Made by a program: the position numbers and the translations under genes
The notes under the pieces: generated by a model
Seen by the model: the letters and a program-made list of their open reading frames with translations, nothing else
Told to the model about the DNA's origin: nothing
Databases searched by the model: none
In this document: one piece after another, positions 55,029-64,000 of the stretch
How the letters are laid out: the number at the start of each line of letters is the position of its first letter
Numbering within the stretch: position 1 is the first letter of the stretch
Assembly: GCA_019118245.1 (NCBI GenBank)
Contig: DWZJ01000013.1
Location: 1-64,000 of the forward strand
Direction: 5' to 3'
DNA: 64,000 nucleotides
Source: Candidatus Oscillibacter excrementigallinarum
Lineage (GTDB): Bacteria > Bacillota > Clostridia > Oscillospirales > Oscillospiraceae

Positions 55029-55373
55029 TTATTCCTGAACGATCAAAGCGATGAGCTCCACGGGCTCGGTGCCCCGGTTCTCCAGGCCGTGGACCTCGCC
55101 GTAGCCGGTGGCGCAGATGTCGCCGGGGCGGACCACGACCTCCGTGCCGTTGTCGTTGAACACGCCCTCGCCCTTGATGATATAGTAGAATTCCGTCTCG
55201 TGGTCATGGGGGTGGTCGCCGATGGAGCAGCCCGGGTCCACGGTGACGTGGGCGAACAGGCGGCCGTGGTCGTACAGGCCCTTCTGGTCCGTCAGGTCCT
55301 TCATGTGGATCAGGCCCTTGCCGTTCCGGACGCAGGCGTCCCGGCGGGGGCATTTGTCGGATGGGGTGAACAT
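55029..55373 (-). CDS. Cupin-domain protein
   Basis: IGDHPHDHETEFYYIIKGEGVFNDNGTEVVVRPGDICATGYGEVHGLENRG. Confidence 0.85.
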   Translation of the reverse strand: MFTPSDKCPRRDACVRNGKGLIHMKDLTDQKGLYDHGRLFAHVTVDPGCSIGDHPHDHETEFYYIIKGEGVFNDNGTEVVVRPGDICATGYGEVHGLENRGTEPVELIALIVQE

Positions 55374-55562
55374 GGCGGTCTCTCCTTTTTTCAAAATCTG
55401 CCGGAGGCCTTGCGGAGCCCCGGCGAAGATGATACCATCATAGCAGAGGCAAAGGGGAATGTCCAGCCGGGAAACGCCCGGCGGAGCGCGGCTTTTTTGC
55501 GGAAAATGCTTGACTGTCAAGTTCCTTGATACTTTATCCTGGGACCAAAGGAGGCGGTATCA

Positions 55563-57044
55563 TTGACCAGCAAGGAGATGGAGATCCGGTCCGGCGTGCC
55601 CCGGGCCAATATCCGCTACTACGAGGCGGAGGGGCTGCTGTCACCGGCCCGGTCCGGCAACGGCTACCGGGACTACAGCGAGGAGGACCTGCGGACCCTG
55701 GAGAAGATCAAGCTGCTGCGGCGGCTGGGGGTGACCATCGAGGAGCTCCGGGCCCTGCGGGACGGGAAGGCGGACCTGGCCGCCGTGCTGGACCGGCGGC
55801 TGGCGGAGGTGGGCGGCCAGCGGGCCGCCCTGGGCCGGGTGGAGCGGGTCTGCGGCGACCTGCGGCAGACGGGCGCCACCTTCGCCGGCCTGGACCCGGG
55901 GAAGTACCTGGCGGACCTGGACGCCCCGGCCCTGCCCGGGGAGGGCGGCCCCTGGTGGGAGAAGGCCTCCGCTCCGGCCCTGCCGGAGACGGACCGGCTG
56001 CCCACGGTGTGCAGCGCCTCCCGGCGGCTGTTCGCCCGGATGTTCGACGAGTTCCTGTTGTTCCAGGTGCTGTTTGTCGGAATGTGCCTGGCGCGATACA
56101 ATGCGGACCGCGCCAATGAGCTTGCCGTGGGCGTGGGCACCACGGTCCTGCTGGGGCTGCTGGAGGCCCTGAGCCTGCATCTGTTCGGCACCACGCCGGG
56201 CAAAGCCCTGCTGGGGATGCGGCTGACCGGGCCGGACGGCCGGAAGCTCTCCTTCGGCGCGGGCCTGCTCCGCTATGTCCGGATGCTGTGGCACGGGCTG
56301 GGCGTGGGCATCCCCATCTGGACTTGGTTCCAAATGGGGCGGACCGTGCTGCGGTGCTGGAACGGGGAGCCCCAGCCCTGGGACGACGGGGTGGCCTACA
56401 TCGCCAAGCCCTTCCGGGGCCGGTACGCGGCGTCGCTGATCCTGGCGGTGCTCCTGGCGCTGACAGTGGGGGAGGCCGTCAACAGCTGGTCCCAGCTGCC
56501 GCCCAACCGAGGAGACCTGACTGTGGCGGAGTTCGCGGAGAACTACAACCGCCAGGCGGAGTATCTGGGTTTCGGCGCTGGGACGTATCTGGATGAGACG
56601 GGGCGGTGGCAGGAGGAGCCCAGGGACCCGAACACCGTGACGCTGGGCGAGCTGTTCGAGATCGAGCCCTGGGACGAGGCCCGGGAGCTCCACTTTACCC
56701 TGGAGGACGGCCACATCACCGCCATCACGCTGACAGGGACCATCGAGAATGTGGAGGAGGGGGTGGACACCCCCAATGGCCTGGTGCCGCGCATCGTTAT
56801 GTCCCTGGCCTGGGGACGGGAGGGGGCCTCCTTCTGGTCCCTCTCCCGGCAAGCCCAGCTGACAGAGCTGGAGCGGCGGGACTGGTCCAAGGACTTTGTG
56901 ATCCATCAGCCGGGGGTGGTCATCACCTCGGACATCCAGCAGTCCGGGCTCTCCTATCATGAGAACTCTTTCTATGACTGGCACGCGGAGCAGCCGGAGA
57001 ACCGCCTCTCCTTCACCTACACCGTGGCCCTGGACAACGGATGA
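55563..57044 (+). CDS. MerR-type HTH fused to RDD membrane domain and C-terminal extracytoplasmic-like domain
   Basis: MTSKEMEIRSGVPRANIRYYEAEGLLSPARSGNGYRDYSEEDL MerR HTH; RRLFARMFDEFLLF...TPGKALLGMRLTGPDGRKLSFGAGLLR RDD-like core. Confidence 0.8.
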   Translation: MTSKEMEIRSGVPRANIRYYEAEGLLSPARSGNGYRDYSEEDLRTLEKIKLLRRLGVTIEELRALRDGKADLAAVLDRRLAEVGGQRAALGRVERVCGDLRQTGATFAGLDPGKYLADLDAPALPGEGGPWWEKASAPALPETDRLPTVCSASRRLFARMFDEFLLFQVLFVGMCLARYNADRANELAVGVGTTVLLGLLEALSLHLFGTTPGKALLGMRLTGPDGRKLSFGAGLLRYVRMLWHGLGVGIPIWTWFQMGRTVLRCWNGEPQPWDDGVAYIAKPFRGRYAASLILAVLLALTVGEAVNSWSQLPPNRGDLTVAEFAENYNRQAEYLGFGAGTYLDETGRWQEEPRDPNTVTLGELFEIEPWDEARELHFTLEDGHITAITLTGTIENVEEGVDTPNGLVPRIVMSLAWGREGASFWSLSRQAQLTELERRDWSKDFVIHQPGVVITSDIQQSGLSYHENSFYDWHAEQPENRLSFTYTVALDNG

Positions 57045-57090
57045 CCGGCATCAAAAACGGCGCGTCACGGAGGCTCTCCGCGGCGCGCCG

Positions 57091-57336
57091 TCAGTCTTGG
57101 GCGAACAGGGCGTTGTAGTCCACCTTCAGGGCCTCCGCCAGCTTGTCGATCTCAAAGATGGAGGCGGAGCGGTATCCGGTCTCGATGTGGCCCAGCATGG
57201 TCTCCGTCAGGTCGCAGCCGCTGGTCTGCAGCTGGGCCGCCAGCTGCTTCTGGGTCAGCCCCCGCAGCTTGCGGTAGTATTTCACCTTGGCGCCGATGTT
57301 CCGGTCCAGGGGGGTACTTCTCTTCATAGACAACAC
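57091..57336 (-). CDS. XRE-family helix-turn-helix regulator
   Basis: IGAKVKYYRKLRGLTQKQLAAQLQTSGCDLTETMLGHIETGYRSASIFEIDKLAEALKVDYNALF. Confidence 0.85.
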   Translation of the reverse strand: MLSMKRSTPLDRNIGAKVKYYRKLRGLTQKQLAAQLQTSGCDLTETMLGHIETGYRSASIFEIDKLAEALKVDYNALFAQD

Positions 57337-57457
57337 TCCACACGTGAAACATTCTCCTATGATGATAAAAGGAGCATTTCCCAGAAATCCTCTATCTATA
57401 TAGAGAATGCGGATTTTGCGTCTGGAAATACCCGGAAGGGACCGGCCCCGGTGGAGA

Positions 57458-57486
57458 TTGCAAAAAGCCGGAGACAGGTGTAAAAT
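57458..57486 (+). promoter_or_regulatory. Predicted his operon promoter
   Basis: TTGCAA-17 nt-TAAAAT. Confidence 0.55.
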
Positions 57487-57558
57487 GTCCCTAGATCCCG
57501 TTTGGACCAGCAGCAGATTTGTGCAAAGGACAGAATTTTATTTACTACCGAATTACCA

Positions 57559-57588
57559 CTTTACTTTGCTAATAAAATAAAGTAGAAT
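57559..57588. promoter_or_regulatory. AT-rich dyad upstream of hisZG, overlapping a second promoter-like sequence
   Basis: ACTTTACTTTgctaatAAAATAAAGT (one mismatch dyad); TTTACT-17-TAGAAT overlaps. Confidence 0.4.
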
Positions 57589-57636
57589 AAATCCTGAAAT
57601 CAACGCGGGCCCCGGCCCGCCGGGAGGAGTGTCCCC

Positions 57637-59217
57637 ATGGAATTGGATCTGAACGTCCTGCGGCCCCAGGAGCGGATGTCGTTGCAGCTGCGGCTGCTGT
57701 ATGAGAAGGAGGGCTTCCGCAAATACCACATGGGCCGGTTCGAGGAGTACGGCCTGTATCAGGAGAACCGCCGCTTTTTGTCCAGCGAGCAGGTCATCAC
57801 CTTCACGGACCTGGACGGCCGCCTGCTGGCGCTGAAGCCGGACGTGACCCTCTCCATCGCCAAGAACGCCCAGGTGGAGCCAGGGCGCTGCGGCCGCTAT
57901 TACTACCAGGAGAACGTCTACCGCCCCAGCCAGGAGAGTCACACCTTCCGGGAGATCAGCCAGATGGGCCTGGAGTGCATCGGCGCCGTGGACGCGGACG
58001 CGGCGGCCCAGGTGGTGTCCCTGGCCCTGCGGAGCCTGGCCCTGACGGAGCGGGACTTCGTGCTGGAGATCAGCCACATGGGCTTCGTCACCGGCCTCTT
58101 TGACGCGGTGGGCGCTGACGAGGCCGTGCGGCCCAGGCTGCTCACCTGCATCCGGGACAAGAACGTCCACGAGCTGCGGCGGACCGCCGAGGCGGCGGGC
58201 CTGTCCCGCCAGGGGACGGACGCCCTCTGCCGCCTGGGGACCCTGACGGGCTCCTGGCAGGAAGTCCTTGACGGCGCGGAGGTGCTGGCCCTGAACGCCG
58301 CCATGGGGGCGGCGCTGGAGGAGCTCCGGGGCCTGTGTCAGGCCCTGGAGGACCGGGGCCAGACGGACCACTGGAAGATCGACCTGTCCCTGGTGAACGA
58401 CATGGAGTATTACAACGGCCTGGTGCTCCAGGGGTACCTGGCGGGGCTGCCCCGGGCGGTGCTCCGGGGCGGGCAGTATGACCCCCTGGCGGAGCAGTTC
58501 CGCCCCGGCGCCCGGGCCATCGGTTTCGCGCTGTACCTAGACGAGCTGGACCGCCTCTCCGACGAGGCGGCGGAGGAGCCGGCGGGCCCGGTGATGCTGA
58601 ACGTGGCGCTGCCCAAGGGCCGCCTGGGCGACAAGGTCTACGACCTGCTGGCGGGTGTGGGCTACGGCTGTCCGGAGAACTACGCCGACACCCGGAAGCT
58701 GGTGGTGGAGAACCCCAAGGCGGGCATCCGCTACTTCCTGGTGAAGCCCAGCGACGTGGCCATCTATGTGGAGCACGGCGCGGCGGACATCGGCATCGTG
58801 GGCAAGGACATCCTGGCGGAGTCCGGCGCGGACGTGTATGAGCTGCTGGACACGGGCCTGGGCAGGTGCCGGATGTGCGTGGCCGGGCCCAAGGACTTTG
58901 CCGAGGACCAGAGCCGGGCGCTGCGGGTGGCCACGAAATTCGTCAACATCGCCAAGCGGTACTACGCCGCCCAGGGCCGGGACATCGACATCATCCAGCT
59001 GAACGGCTCCATCGAGCTGGCCCCCATCCTAGGCCTCTCCGACGTGATCGTGGACATCGTGGAGACCGGCACCACCCTGCGGGAGAACGACCTGAAGGTG
59101 CTGACGGAGTTCATGCCCATCTCGGCCCGCTTCATCGCCAACCGGGCCAGCTACCAGTTCAAGCACTGCCAGATCGAGACGCTGCTGAAAAAGCTGACGG
59201 AGGTGACGGAGCCGTGA
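57637..59217 (+). CDS. hisZG: Fused HisZ-HisG ATP phosphoribosyltransferase
   Basis: N-terminal HisRS-like (SEQVITFTDLDGRLLALKPDVTLSIAKNAQ, VNDMEYYNGLVLQGYL, LRGGQYDPL); C-terminal short HisG (MLNVALPKGRLGDKVYDLL, VKPSDVAIYVEHGAADIGIVGKDIL, LGLSDVIVDIVETGTTLRENDL). Confidence 0.95.
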   Translation: MELDLNVLRPQERMSLQLRLLYEKEGFRKYHMGRFEEYGLYQENRRFLSSEQVITFTDLDGRLLALKPDVTLSIAKNAQVEPGRCGRYYYQENVYRPSQESHTFREISQMGLECIGAVDADAAAQVVSLALRSLALTERDFVLEISHMGFVTGLFDAVGADEAVRPRLLTCIRDKNVHELRRTAEAAGLSRQGTDALCRLGTLTGSWQEVLDGAEVLALNAAMGAALEELRGLCQALEDRGQTDHWKIDLSLVNDMEYYNGLVLQGYLAGLPRAVLRGGQYDPLAEQFRPGARAIGFALYLDELDRLSDEAAEEPAGPVMLNVALPKGRLGDKVYDLLAGVGYGCPENYADTRKLVVENPKAGIRYFLVKPSDVAIYVEHGAADIGIVGKDILAESGADVYELLDTGLGRCRMCVAGPKDFAEDQSRALRVATKFVNIAKRYYAAQGRDIDIIQLNGSIELAPILGLSDVIVDIVETGTTLRENDLKVLTEFMPISARFIANRASYQFKHCQIETLLKKLTEVTEP

Positions 59218-60500
59218 TCCCCATCTACGAAGCGGACCGCCTGGAGGACCTGCCCCTCTTTGACCGGGGCCCCCAGGCGGAGGCGGACGTGGGCGCGGCG
59301 GTGGACGCCGTGCTGGAGGCCGTCCGCACCCGGGGCGACGAAGCCCTGCGGGAATACACCCGCCGGTTTGACGGCGCGGATCTCTCCTCCTTTGAAGTGA
59401 CCGAAGCGGAGCTGGAGGCCGCCTGGGAGGCTGTGGACGAGGACTTCCGGGAGACCCTCCGGCAGGCGGCGGCCAACATCCGCCGCTTCCATGAGGCCCA
59501 GGTCCACCGGGACCTGGTGCTGACGGACCGGCCCGGCGTGGTGCTGGGCCAGCGGTACACCCCCATCGAGAAGGTGGGCGTCTGCGTCCCCGGCAGCCCG
59601 GTGGCCTTTCCATCCACCATTTTGATGAACGTCATCCCTGCCAAGATCGCCGGGGTACAGGAGATCGTGGTGGTGACGCCGCCGGACGAGGCTGGCGCCA
59701 TCAGCCCCGAGGCCCTGGCGGCGGCCAAGATCGCCGGGGCGGACCGGGTGTTCAGGCTGGGCGGCGCCCAGGCGGTGGCGGCCCTGGCCTACGGCACGGA
59801 GACCGTCCCCCGGGTGGACAAGATCGTGGGCCCCGGCGGCGTCTTTGTGGCCGCCGCCAAGCGGAAGGTGTTCGGCCAGGTGACCATCGATATGATCGCC
59901 GGACCCAGTGAGATCCTGGTGGTGGCGGACGGCAAGAGCGACCCCGCCTGGGTGGCGGCGGACCTGCTGAGCCAGGCGGAGCACGACACCCACGCCGCCG
60001 CCGTGCTGGTGACGGACAGCCGCCCCCTGGCGGAGGCCGTCCAAACAGAGGCGGAGCGCCAGCTGGCGGACCTGCCCCGGCGGGACATCGCCCAAAAATC
60101 CCTGGAGGCCAACGGGAAGATCCTGGTGACACGGGACCTGGCCGCGGCGGTGGAGGCCGCCAACCGCATCGCCCCGGAGCACCTGGAGCTGTGCGTGGAC
60201 GACCCCTTTGCCCTGCTGCCCCTGGTGAAAAATGCCGGCAGCGTCTTTCTGGGCCGCCACACGCCGGAGGCATTGGGGGACTATTTCGCCGGTCCCAACC
60301 ACACCCTGCCCACCAGCGGCACGGCCCGGTTTTCCAGTCCCCTGAGCGTGGACGACTTTGTAAAAAAGACCCAGTTCATCTACTACACCCGGGAGGCGCT
60401 GAACGAGGCCGCCCCCCGGATCGCGGACTTCGCGGAGCGGGAGGGCCTCCACGGCCACGCCCGATCCGCCCTGTCCCGCACGGAAGAGAAAGGAGAGTGA
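59214..60500 (+). CDS. hisD: Histidinol dehydrogenase
   Basis: GVCVPGSPVAFPSTILMNVIPAKIAGV, VDKIVGPGGVFVAAAKRKVFG, AGPSEILVVAD, TSGTARFSSPLSVDDFVKK; GTG start overlapping hisZG stop. Confidence 0.97.
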   Translation: MIPIYEADRLEDLPLFDRGPQAEADVGAAVDAVLEAVRTRGDEALREYTRRFDGADLSSFEVTEAELEAAWEAVDEDFRETLRQAAANIRRFHEAQVHRDLVLTDRPGVVLGQRYTPIEKVGVCVPGSPVAFPSTILMNVIPAKIAGVQEIVVVTPPDEAGAISPEALAAAKIAGADRVFRLGGAQAVAALAYGTETVPRVDKIVGPGGVFVAAAKRKVFGQVTIDMIAGPSEILVVADGKSDPAWVAADLLSQAEHDTHAAAVLVTDSRPLAEAVQTEAERQLADLPRRDIAQKSLEANGKILVTRDLAAAVEAANRIAPEHLELCVDDPFALLPLVKNAGSVFLGRHTPEALGDYFAGPNHTLPTSGTARFSSPLSVDDFVKKTQFIYYTREALNEAAPRIADFAEREGLHGHARSALSRTEEKGE

Positions 60501-60504
60501 CCCC

Positions 60505-61569
60505 ATGAGCCGCTGGATCTCCCAGGAGGCGGAGCGCCTGGCTCCCTACACCCCCGGCGAGCAGCCCCAGGATCAGCAGTATGTGAAGCTGAACACCAAC
60601 GAGAGCCCCTTCCCTCCGTCCCCCAAGGTCCTCAAGGCCATCAACCGGGCGGAGGTCCTGAAACTGAACCTGTACTCCGACCCCGCCTGTGCCGCTTTGA
60701 CGGAGGCCATCGCCAGGCGGTATGAGCTGAAGGCCGAGAATGTGCTGGCGGGCAACGGCTCTGACGAGGTGCTGGCCTTTGCCTTCCGGGCCTTCTGCGG
60801 CGCGGGGAAGCCCGTGGCCTACGCGGACATCACCTACGGGTTCTACAAGTCCCAGGCGGCCCTGTTTGATCTGGACGTGAAGGTGATTCCCCTGCGGGAG
60901 GACTTCACCTTAAACGTGGACGACTACATGGATTTCCCCGGCACCATCGTCATCGCCAACCCCAACGCCCCCACCGGCATCGCCGTGCCCCGGGACGACA
61001 TCCAGCGGCTGCTGGAGGCGGACCCGGACCGGGTGGTGATCGTGGACGAGGCGTATGTGGACTTCGGCGCCGAGAGCTGCGTGCCCATGATCTACCGGTA
61101 CGACAACCTGCTGGTGACCCAGACCATGTCCAAGAGCCGGTCCCTGGCCGGGGGCCGGGTGGGCTACGCCCTGGGCAGCCCGGCGCTGATCGAGGATCTG
61201 AACCGGGTGAAGTACAGCTTCCACCCCTACAACGTGAACCGGCTGTCCATGGCCGCCGGCGCCGCCGCCGTGGCGGACGAGGCGTACTTCGCCGCCTGCA
61301 CCGCCGCCATCCGGCAGACCCGGGCCTGGACCGTGGGGGAGCTGGAGAACCTGGGCTTTACCGTCCTGCCCTCCCAGGCCAACTTCGTCTTTGCCCGGCA
61401 TGAGAAAATGCCTGGCGGGGACCTGTACCGGAAGCTGAAGGAGAACGGCGTCCTGGTCCGCTGGTTCGACGCGGACCGCATCCGGGACTACGTCCGCATC
61501 ACCATCGGCTCCATGGAGCAGATGGAGACCCTGATCCAGGAGCTGACGGCCCTCCTGGAATGGCTGTAA
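60505..61569 (+). CDS. hisC: Histidinol-phosphate aminotransferase
   Basis: KLNTNESPFPPSPKV, NPNAPTGIAVPRDDI, VTQTMSKSRSLAGGRVGYALG. Confidence 0.95.
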   Translation: MSRWISQEAERLAPYTPGEQPQDQQYVKLNTNESPFPPSPKVLKAINRAEVLKLNLYSDPACAALTEAIARRYELKAENVLAGNGSDEVLAFAFRAFCGAGKPVAYADITYGFYKSQAALFDLDVKVIPLREDFTLNVDDYMDFPGTIVIANPNAPTGIAVPRDDIQRLLEADPDRVVIVDEAYVDFGAESCVPMIYRYDNLLVTQTMSKSRSLAGGRVGYALGSPALIEDLNRVKYSFHPYNVNRLSMAAGAAAVADEAYFAACTAAIRQTRAWTVGELENLGFTVLPSQANFVFARHEKMPGGDLYRKLKENGVLVRWFDADRIRDYVRITIGSMEQMETLIQELTALLEWL

Positions 61570-61582
61570 AGGAGGCGGGGAG

Positions 61583-62170
61583 ATGCGCACTGCCGACATC
61601 AAGCGGGACACCCGGGAGACGAAGATCCGGCTCTCTCTGGACCTGGACGGCACCGGAAAGGCGGACATCGCCACCGGCGTGGGCTTTTTGGACCACATGC
61701 TGGAGCTGTTCGCCCGCCACGGGGACTTTGACCTGACTGTCCGCTGCCAGGGGGACACCCAGGTGGACGGCCACCACAGCGTGGAGGACATCGGCATCTG
61801 CCTGGGGCAGGCTTTCACAGCGGCCCTGGGGGACAAGCGGGGCATCACCCGCTACGGCCAGTTCCTGCTGCCCATGGACGAGACGCTGGTGCTCATCGCC
61901 TGCGACCTCTCCGGCCGGGACTATCTGGGCTGGTCCGTGGACCTGCCCGCCCAGAAGGTGGGGGACTTCGACACGGAGCTGGGGAAGGAGTTCTTCCTGG
62001 CATTTGTCCGGGCCTGCCCCATGTCCCTCCACATCCGTCAGATGGCGGGGGAGAATACCCACCACATTCTGGAGGCCATCTTCAAGGGCACCGGCCGGGC
62101 GCTGCACATGGCGGTGGCCCTGGACGAAAAACACCGGGATGAAATTCCCAGCACGAAAGGTGTGCTGTAA
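61583..62170 (+). CDS. hisB: Imidazoleglycerol-phosphate dehydratase
   Basis: TGVGFLDHMLELFARHGDFDL, DGHHSVEDIGICLGQA, RQMAGENTHHILEAIFKGTGRAL. Confidence 0.97.
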   Translation: MRTADIKRDTRETKIRLSLDLDGTGKADIATGVGFLDHMLELFARHGDFDLTVRCQGDTQVDGHHSVEDIGICLGQAFTAALGDKRGITRYGQFLLPMDETLVLIACDLSGRDYLGWSVDLPAQKVGDFDTELGKEFFLAFVRACPMSLHIRQMAGENTHHILEAIFKGTGRALHMAVALDEKHRDEIPSTKGVL

Positions 62171-62782
62171 ATGATCGCGATCGTGGATTACGGCGTGGGG
62201 AACCTGTTTTCCCTGGTGTCCAGCCTGAAGGCCCTGGGCCTGGAGGCGGAGGTCACCGGCGACGCATCCCGCCTCCGGGCGGCGGACAGGATCATTCTGC
62301 CCGGCGTGGGAGCCTTCGGCGACGCCAGGCGGAAGCTGGACGACACCGGCCTGGTGCCGGTCATTCGGGAGGAGGCGGAGAAAAAGCCGCTTCTCGGCAT
62401 CTGCCTGGGGATGCAGCTGCTGTTCGACCGGAGCTTTGAGTACGGGGAGCACCCCGGCTTAGGCCTGGTGCCCGGCCAGGTGGTGGACCTCCGCCGGGAC
62501 CTGACGGACCAGACACTGAAAGTCCCCCACATGGGCTGGAACAGCCTGCGGATCATCCAGGACGACCCCCTGTTCCGCCACGTCCGGGACGGGGAGTACG
62601 TGTACTACGTCCACAGCTTCTACGCCCGGGACTGCGCGGAGAGCACCCTGGCCGCGTCCCGGTACGGCAACGTGGCCGTCACCGGCGTGGTGCGCCGGGG
62701 GAACGTCTACGGCACCCAGTTCCATCCGGAGAAGTCCGGAGACACGGGCCTGCGGCTGCTGCGGGCCTTCGCGGAGCTGTAA
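62171..62782 (+). CDS. hisH: Imidazole glycerol phosphate synthase, glutamine amidotransferase subunit
   Basis: MIAIVDYGVGNLFSLVSSLKALG, LLGICLGMQLLFDRSFE, GTQFHPEKSGDTGLRLLRAF. Confidence 0.97.
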   Translation: MIAIVDYGVGNLFSLVSSLKALGLEAEVTGDASRLRAADRIILPGVGAFGDARRKLDDTGLVPVIREEAEKKPLLGICLGMQLLFDRSFEYGEHPGLGLVPGQVVDLRRDLTDQTLKVPHMGWNSLRIIQDDPLFRHVRDGEYVYYVHSFYARDCAESTLAASRYGNVAVTGVVRRGNVYGTQFHPEKSGDTGLRLLRAFAEL

Positions 62783-62788
62783 GGAGGG

Positions 62789-63274
62789 ATGTGGATGCGT
62801 CCCATGAGACGACAGGACCGGGCCGTCACGGACCCGGAGAAGATCCAGGCGGTCATTGATGCCTGTGAAGTCTGCCGCCTGGGCTTTCAGGATGGCAGAG
62901 GCGTCTATGTGGTGCCGGTGAATTTCGGCCATGTGATGGAGGACGGCCGCCACGTCTTTTACTTCCACGGCGCAGCGGAGGGCCGGAAGGTGGACCTGGT
63001 CCGCCGGAACGGCTGGGCCGGGATCGAGCTGGACACCGGCTACCGGCTCCAGGGGGCGGAGGCGGCCTGCGGCTACACCGCCGCGTTTCAAAGCGTCATC
63101 GGCGAGGGCCCCATCCGCGTGGTGGAGACGGCGGAGGAGAAGCGCCGTGGCCTGGCCGCCATCATGCGCCAGAGCACAGGCCGGGGGGACTGGACCTTCC
63201 CGGACGGAGCGGTGGACGCCGTCTGCGTCCTGCGGCTGGAGGCGGAGGAACTCTCCTGCAAGGAGCACCTCTGA
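62789..63274 (+). CDS. Pyridoxamine 5'-phosphate oxidase-family (NimA-like) flavin-binding protein
   Basis: CEVCRLGFQDGRGVYVVPVNFGHVMEDGRHVFYFHGAAEGRKVDLVRRN. Confidence 0.85.
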   Translation: MWMRPMRRQDRAVTDPEKIQAVIDACEVCRLGFQDGRGVYVVPVNFGHVMEDGRHVFYFHGAAEGRKVDLVRRNGWAGIELDTGYRLQGAEAACGYTAAFQSVIGEGPIRVVETAEEKRRGLAAIMRQSTGRGDWTFPDGAVDAVCVLRLEAEELSCKEHL

Positions 63275-63308
63275 ACAGCGGCCAATGACCCAGAGAAGGA
63301 GCGAGCAT

Positions 63309-64000
63309 ATGCAGATTTTTCCCGCCATCGACCTGCGGGGCGGACAGGTGGTCCGCCTGTACCAGGGGGATTATGACAAAGAGACGGTCTACGCCGCGGA
63401 CCCCTGCGCCGTGGCCCGGGATTTTCTCGCCGCCGGGGCCAAATACCTCCACGTGGTGGACCTGGACGGCGCCAGGGACGGCACCCTGGCCAACTTTGAG
63501 ACCATCGCCGCCATCGCCAGGCAGGGCGGCCTGTACATCGAGGTGGGCGGCGGCATCCGCACTGAGGACCGCATCCGCCAGTACCTGGACCTGGGGGTGG
63601 GCCGGTGCATTTTGGGCACCATCGCGGTGAAGGACTTTGCTTTCACCGCGCGGATGGCCCGGACCTACGGCGACCGGATCGCCGTGGGCGTGGACGCCCG
63701 GGACGGCTATGTGGCCGTCAGCGGCTGGAAGGAGCTCTCCCAGGAAAAGGGCGTGGACTTCTGCCGCCGGCTCCGGGATGCGGGGGTGAAAACCGTCATC
63801 TACACCGACATCAGCCGGGACGGGGCGGAGGCCGGTACCAACCTGGACCTCTACCGGCAGCTGGCGGAGATCGATGGCCTGGACATCACCGCCTCCGGCG
63901 GCGTCAGCAGCATCGAGGAATTGAAGGAGCTCCAGCGGATCGGCACCAGGGCCGCCATCCTGGGTAAGGCTCTGTACACCGGTCGGCTGGACTTGAAGAC
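63309..64000 (+). CDS. hisA: Phosphoribosylformimino-5-aminoimidazole carboxamide ribotide isomerase (truncated by window edge)
   Basis: MQIFPAIDLRGGQVVRLYQGDYDKETVYAADP, LHVVDLDGARDG, EVGGGIRTEDRIRQYLDLGV, ITASGGVSSIEEL. Confidence 0.96.
   Translation, partial: MQIFPAIDLRGGQVVRLYQGDYDKETVYAADPCAVARDFLAAGAKYLHVVDLDGARDGTLANFETIAAIARQGGLYIEVGGGIRTEDRIRQYLDLGVGRCILGTIAVKDFAFTARMARTYGDRIAVGVDARDGYVAVSGWKELSQEKGVDFCRRLRDAGVKTVIYTDISRDGAEAGTNLDLYRQLAEIDGLDITASGGVSSIEELKELQRIGTRAAILGKALYTGRLDLK

Noticed and set aside
1-64000. CRISPR arrays, tRNA, rRNA, transposases, integrases
   Set aside because: No regularly spaced direct repeats, no tRNA/rRNA-like sequence and no transposase or integrase motifs were seen on reading the ORFs; a dedicated scan (tRNAscan-SE, CRISPR finder) was not possible.

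Overview
The window is about 64 kb of a high-GC, spore-forming Firmicute chromosome, probably Oscillospiraceae/Clostridia-like (SpoIIID, T-box, PBSX-type phage genes and GC-rich codon usage). It is mostly ordinary chromosomal genes plus one phage-derived block. Main contents: cstA edge with a KdpDE-type two-component system (1-2.2 kb); a co-directional 19-gene terminase, capsid and contractile-tail cassette in PBSX order (3.16-15.84 kb) with no recognisable tape measure, tail fibre, lysis, integrase or repressor gene; a lipoprotein serpin; a cyclase/AhpD-like/OYE redox cluster; a HAD / StiP-PELOTA / PRTase trio like the biosynthetic module of Ter stress systems; two paralogous PF04392-type ABC transporter operons, one behind a tryptophan T-box and the other behind a leader ORF plus terminator; CBS-type PPase, TipAS, pepP and pyrG; a GntR/ABC operon; an LRR / VWA(DUF2201) / MoxR cassette; NifU; SLH-transglutaminase; LCP; SpoIIID; aminotransferase; mtnA and deoD; ECF sigma/DUF4179; a MerR-RDD fusion; and a his operon starting with a fused HisZ-HisG and running off the right edge in hisA. 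Best candidates for undescribed biology: (1) the phage-like particle cassette without a tape measure; (2) a multi-hairpin intergenic repeat in two copies (about 15.84-16.06 kb and 44.18-44.33 kb) whose stems differ by compensatory changes; (3) the two differently attenuated transporter operons. Family names come from reading the proteins by eye; no database search was run.
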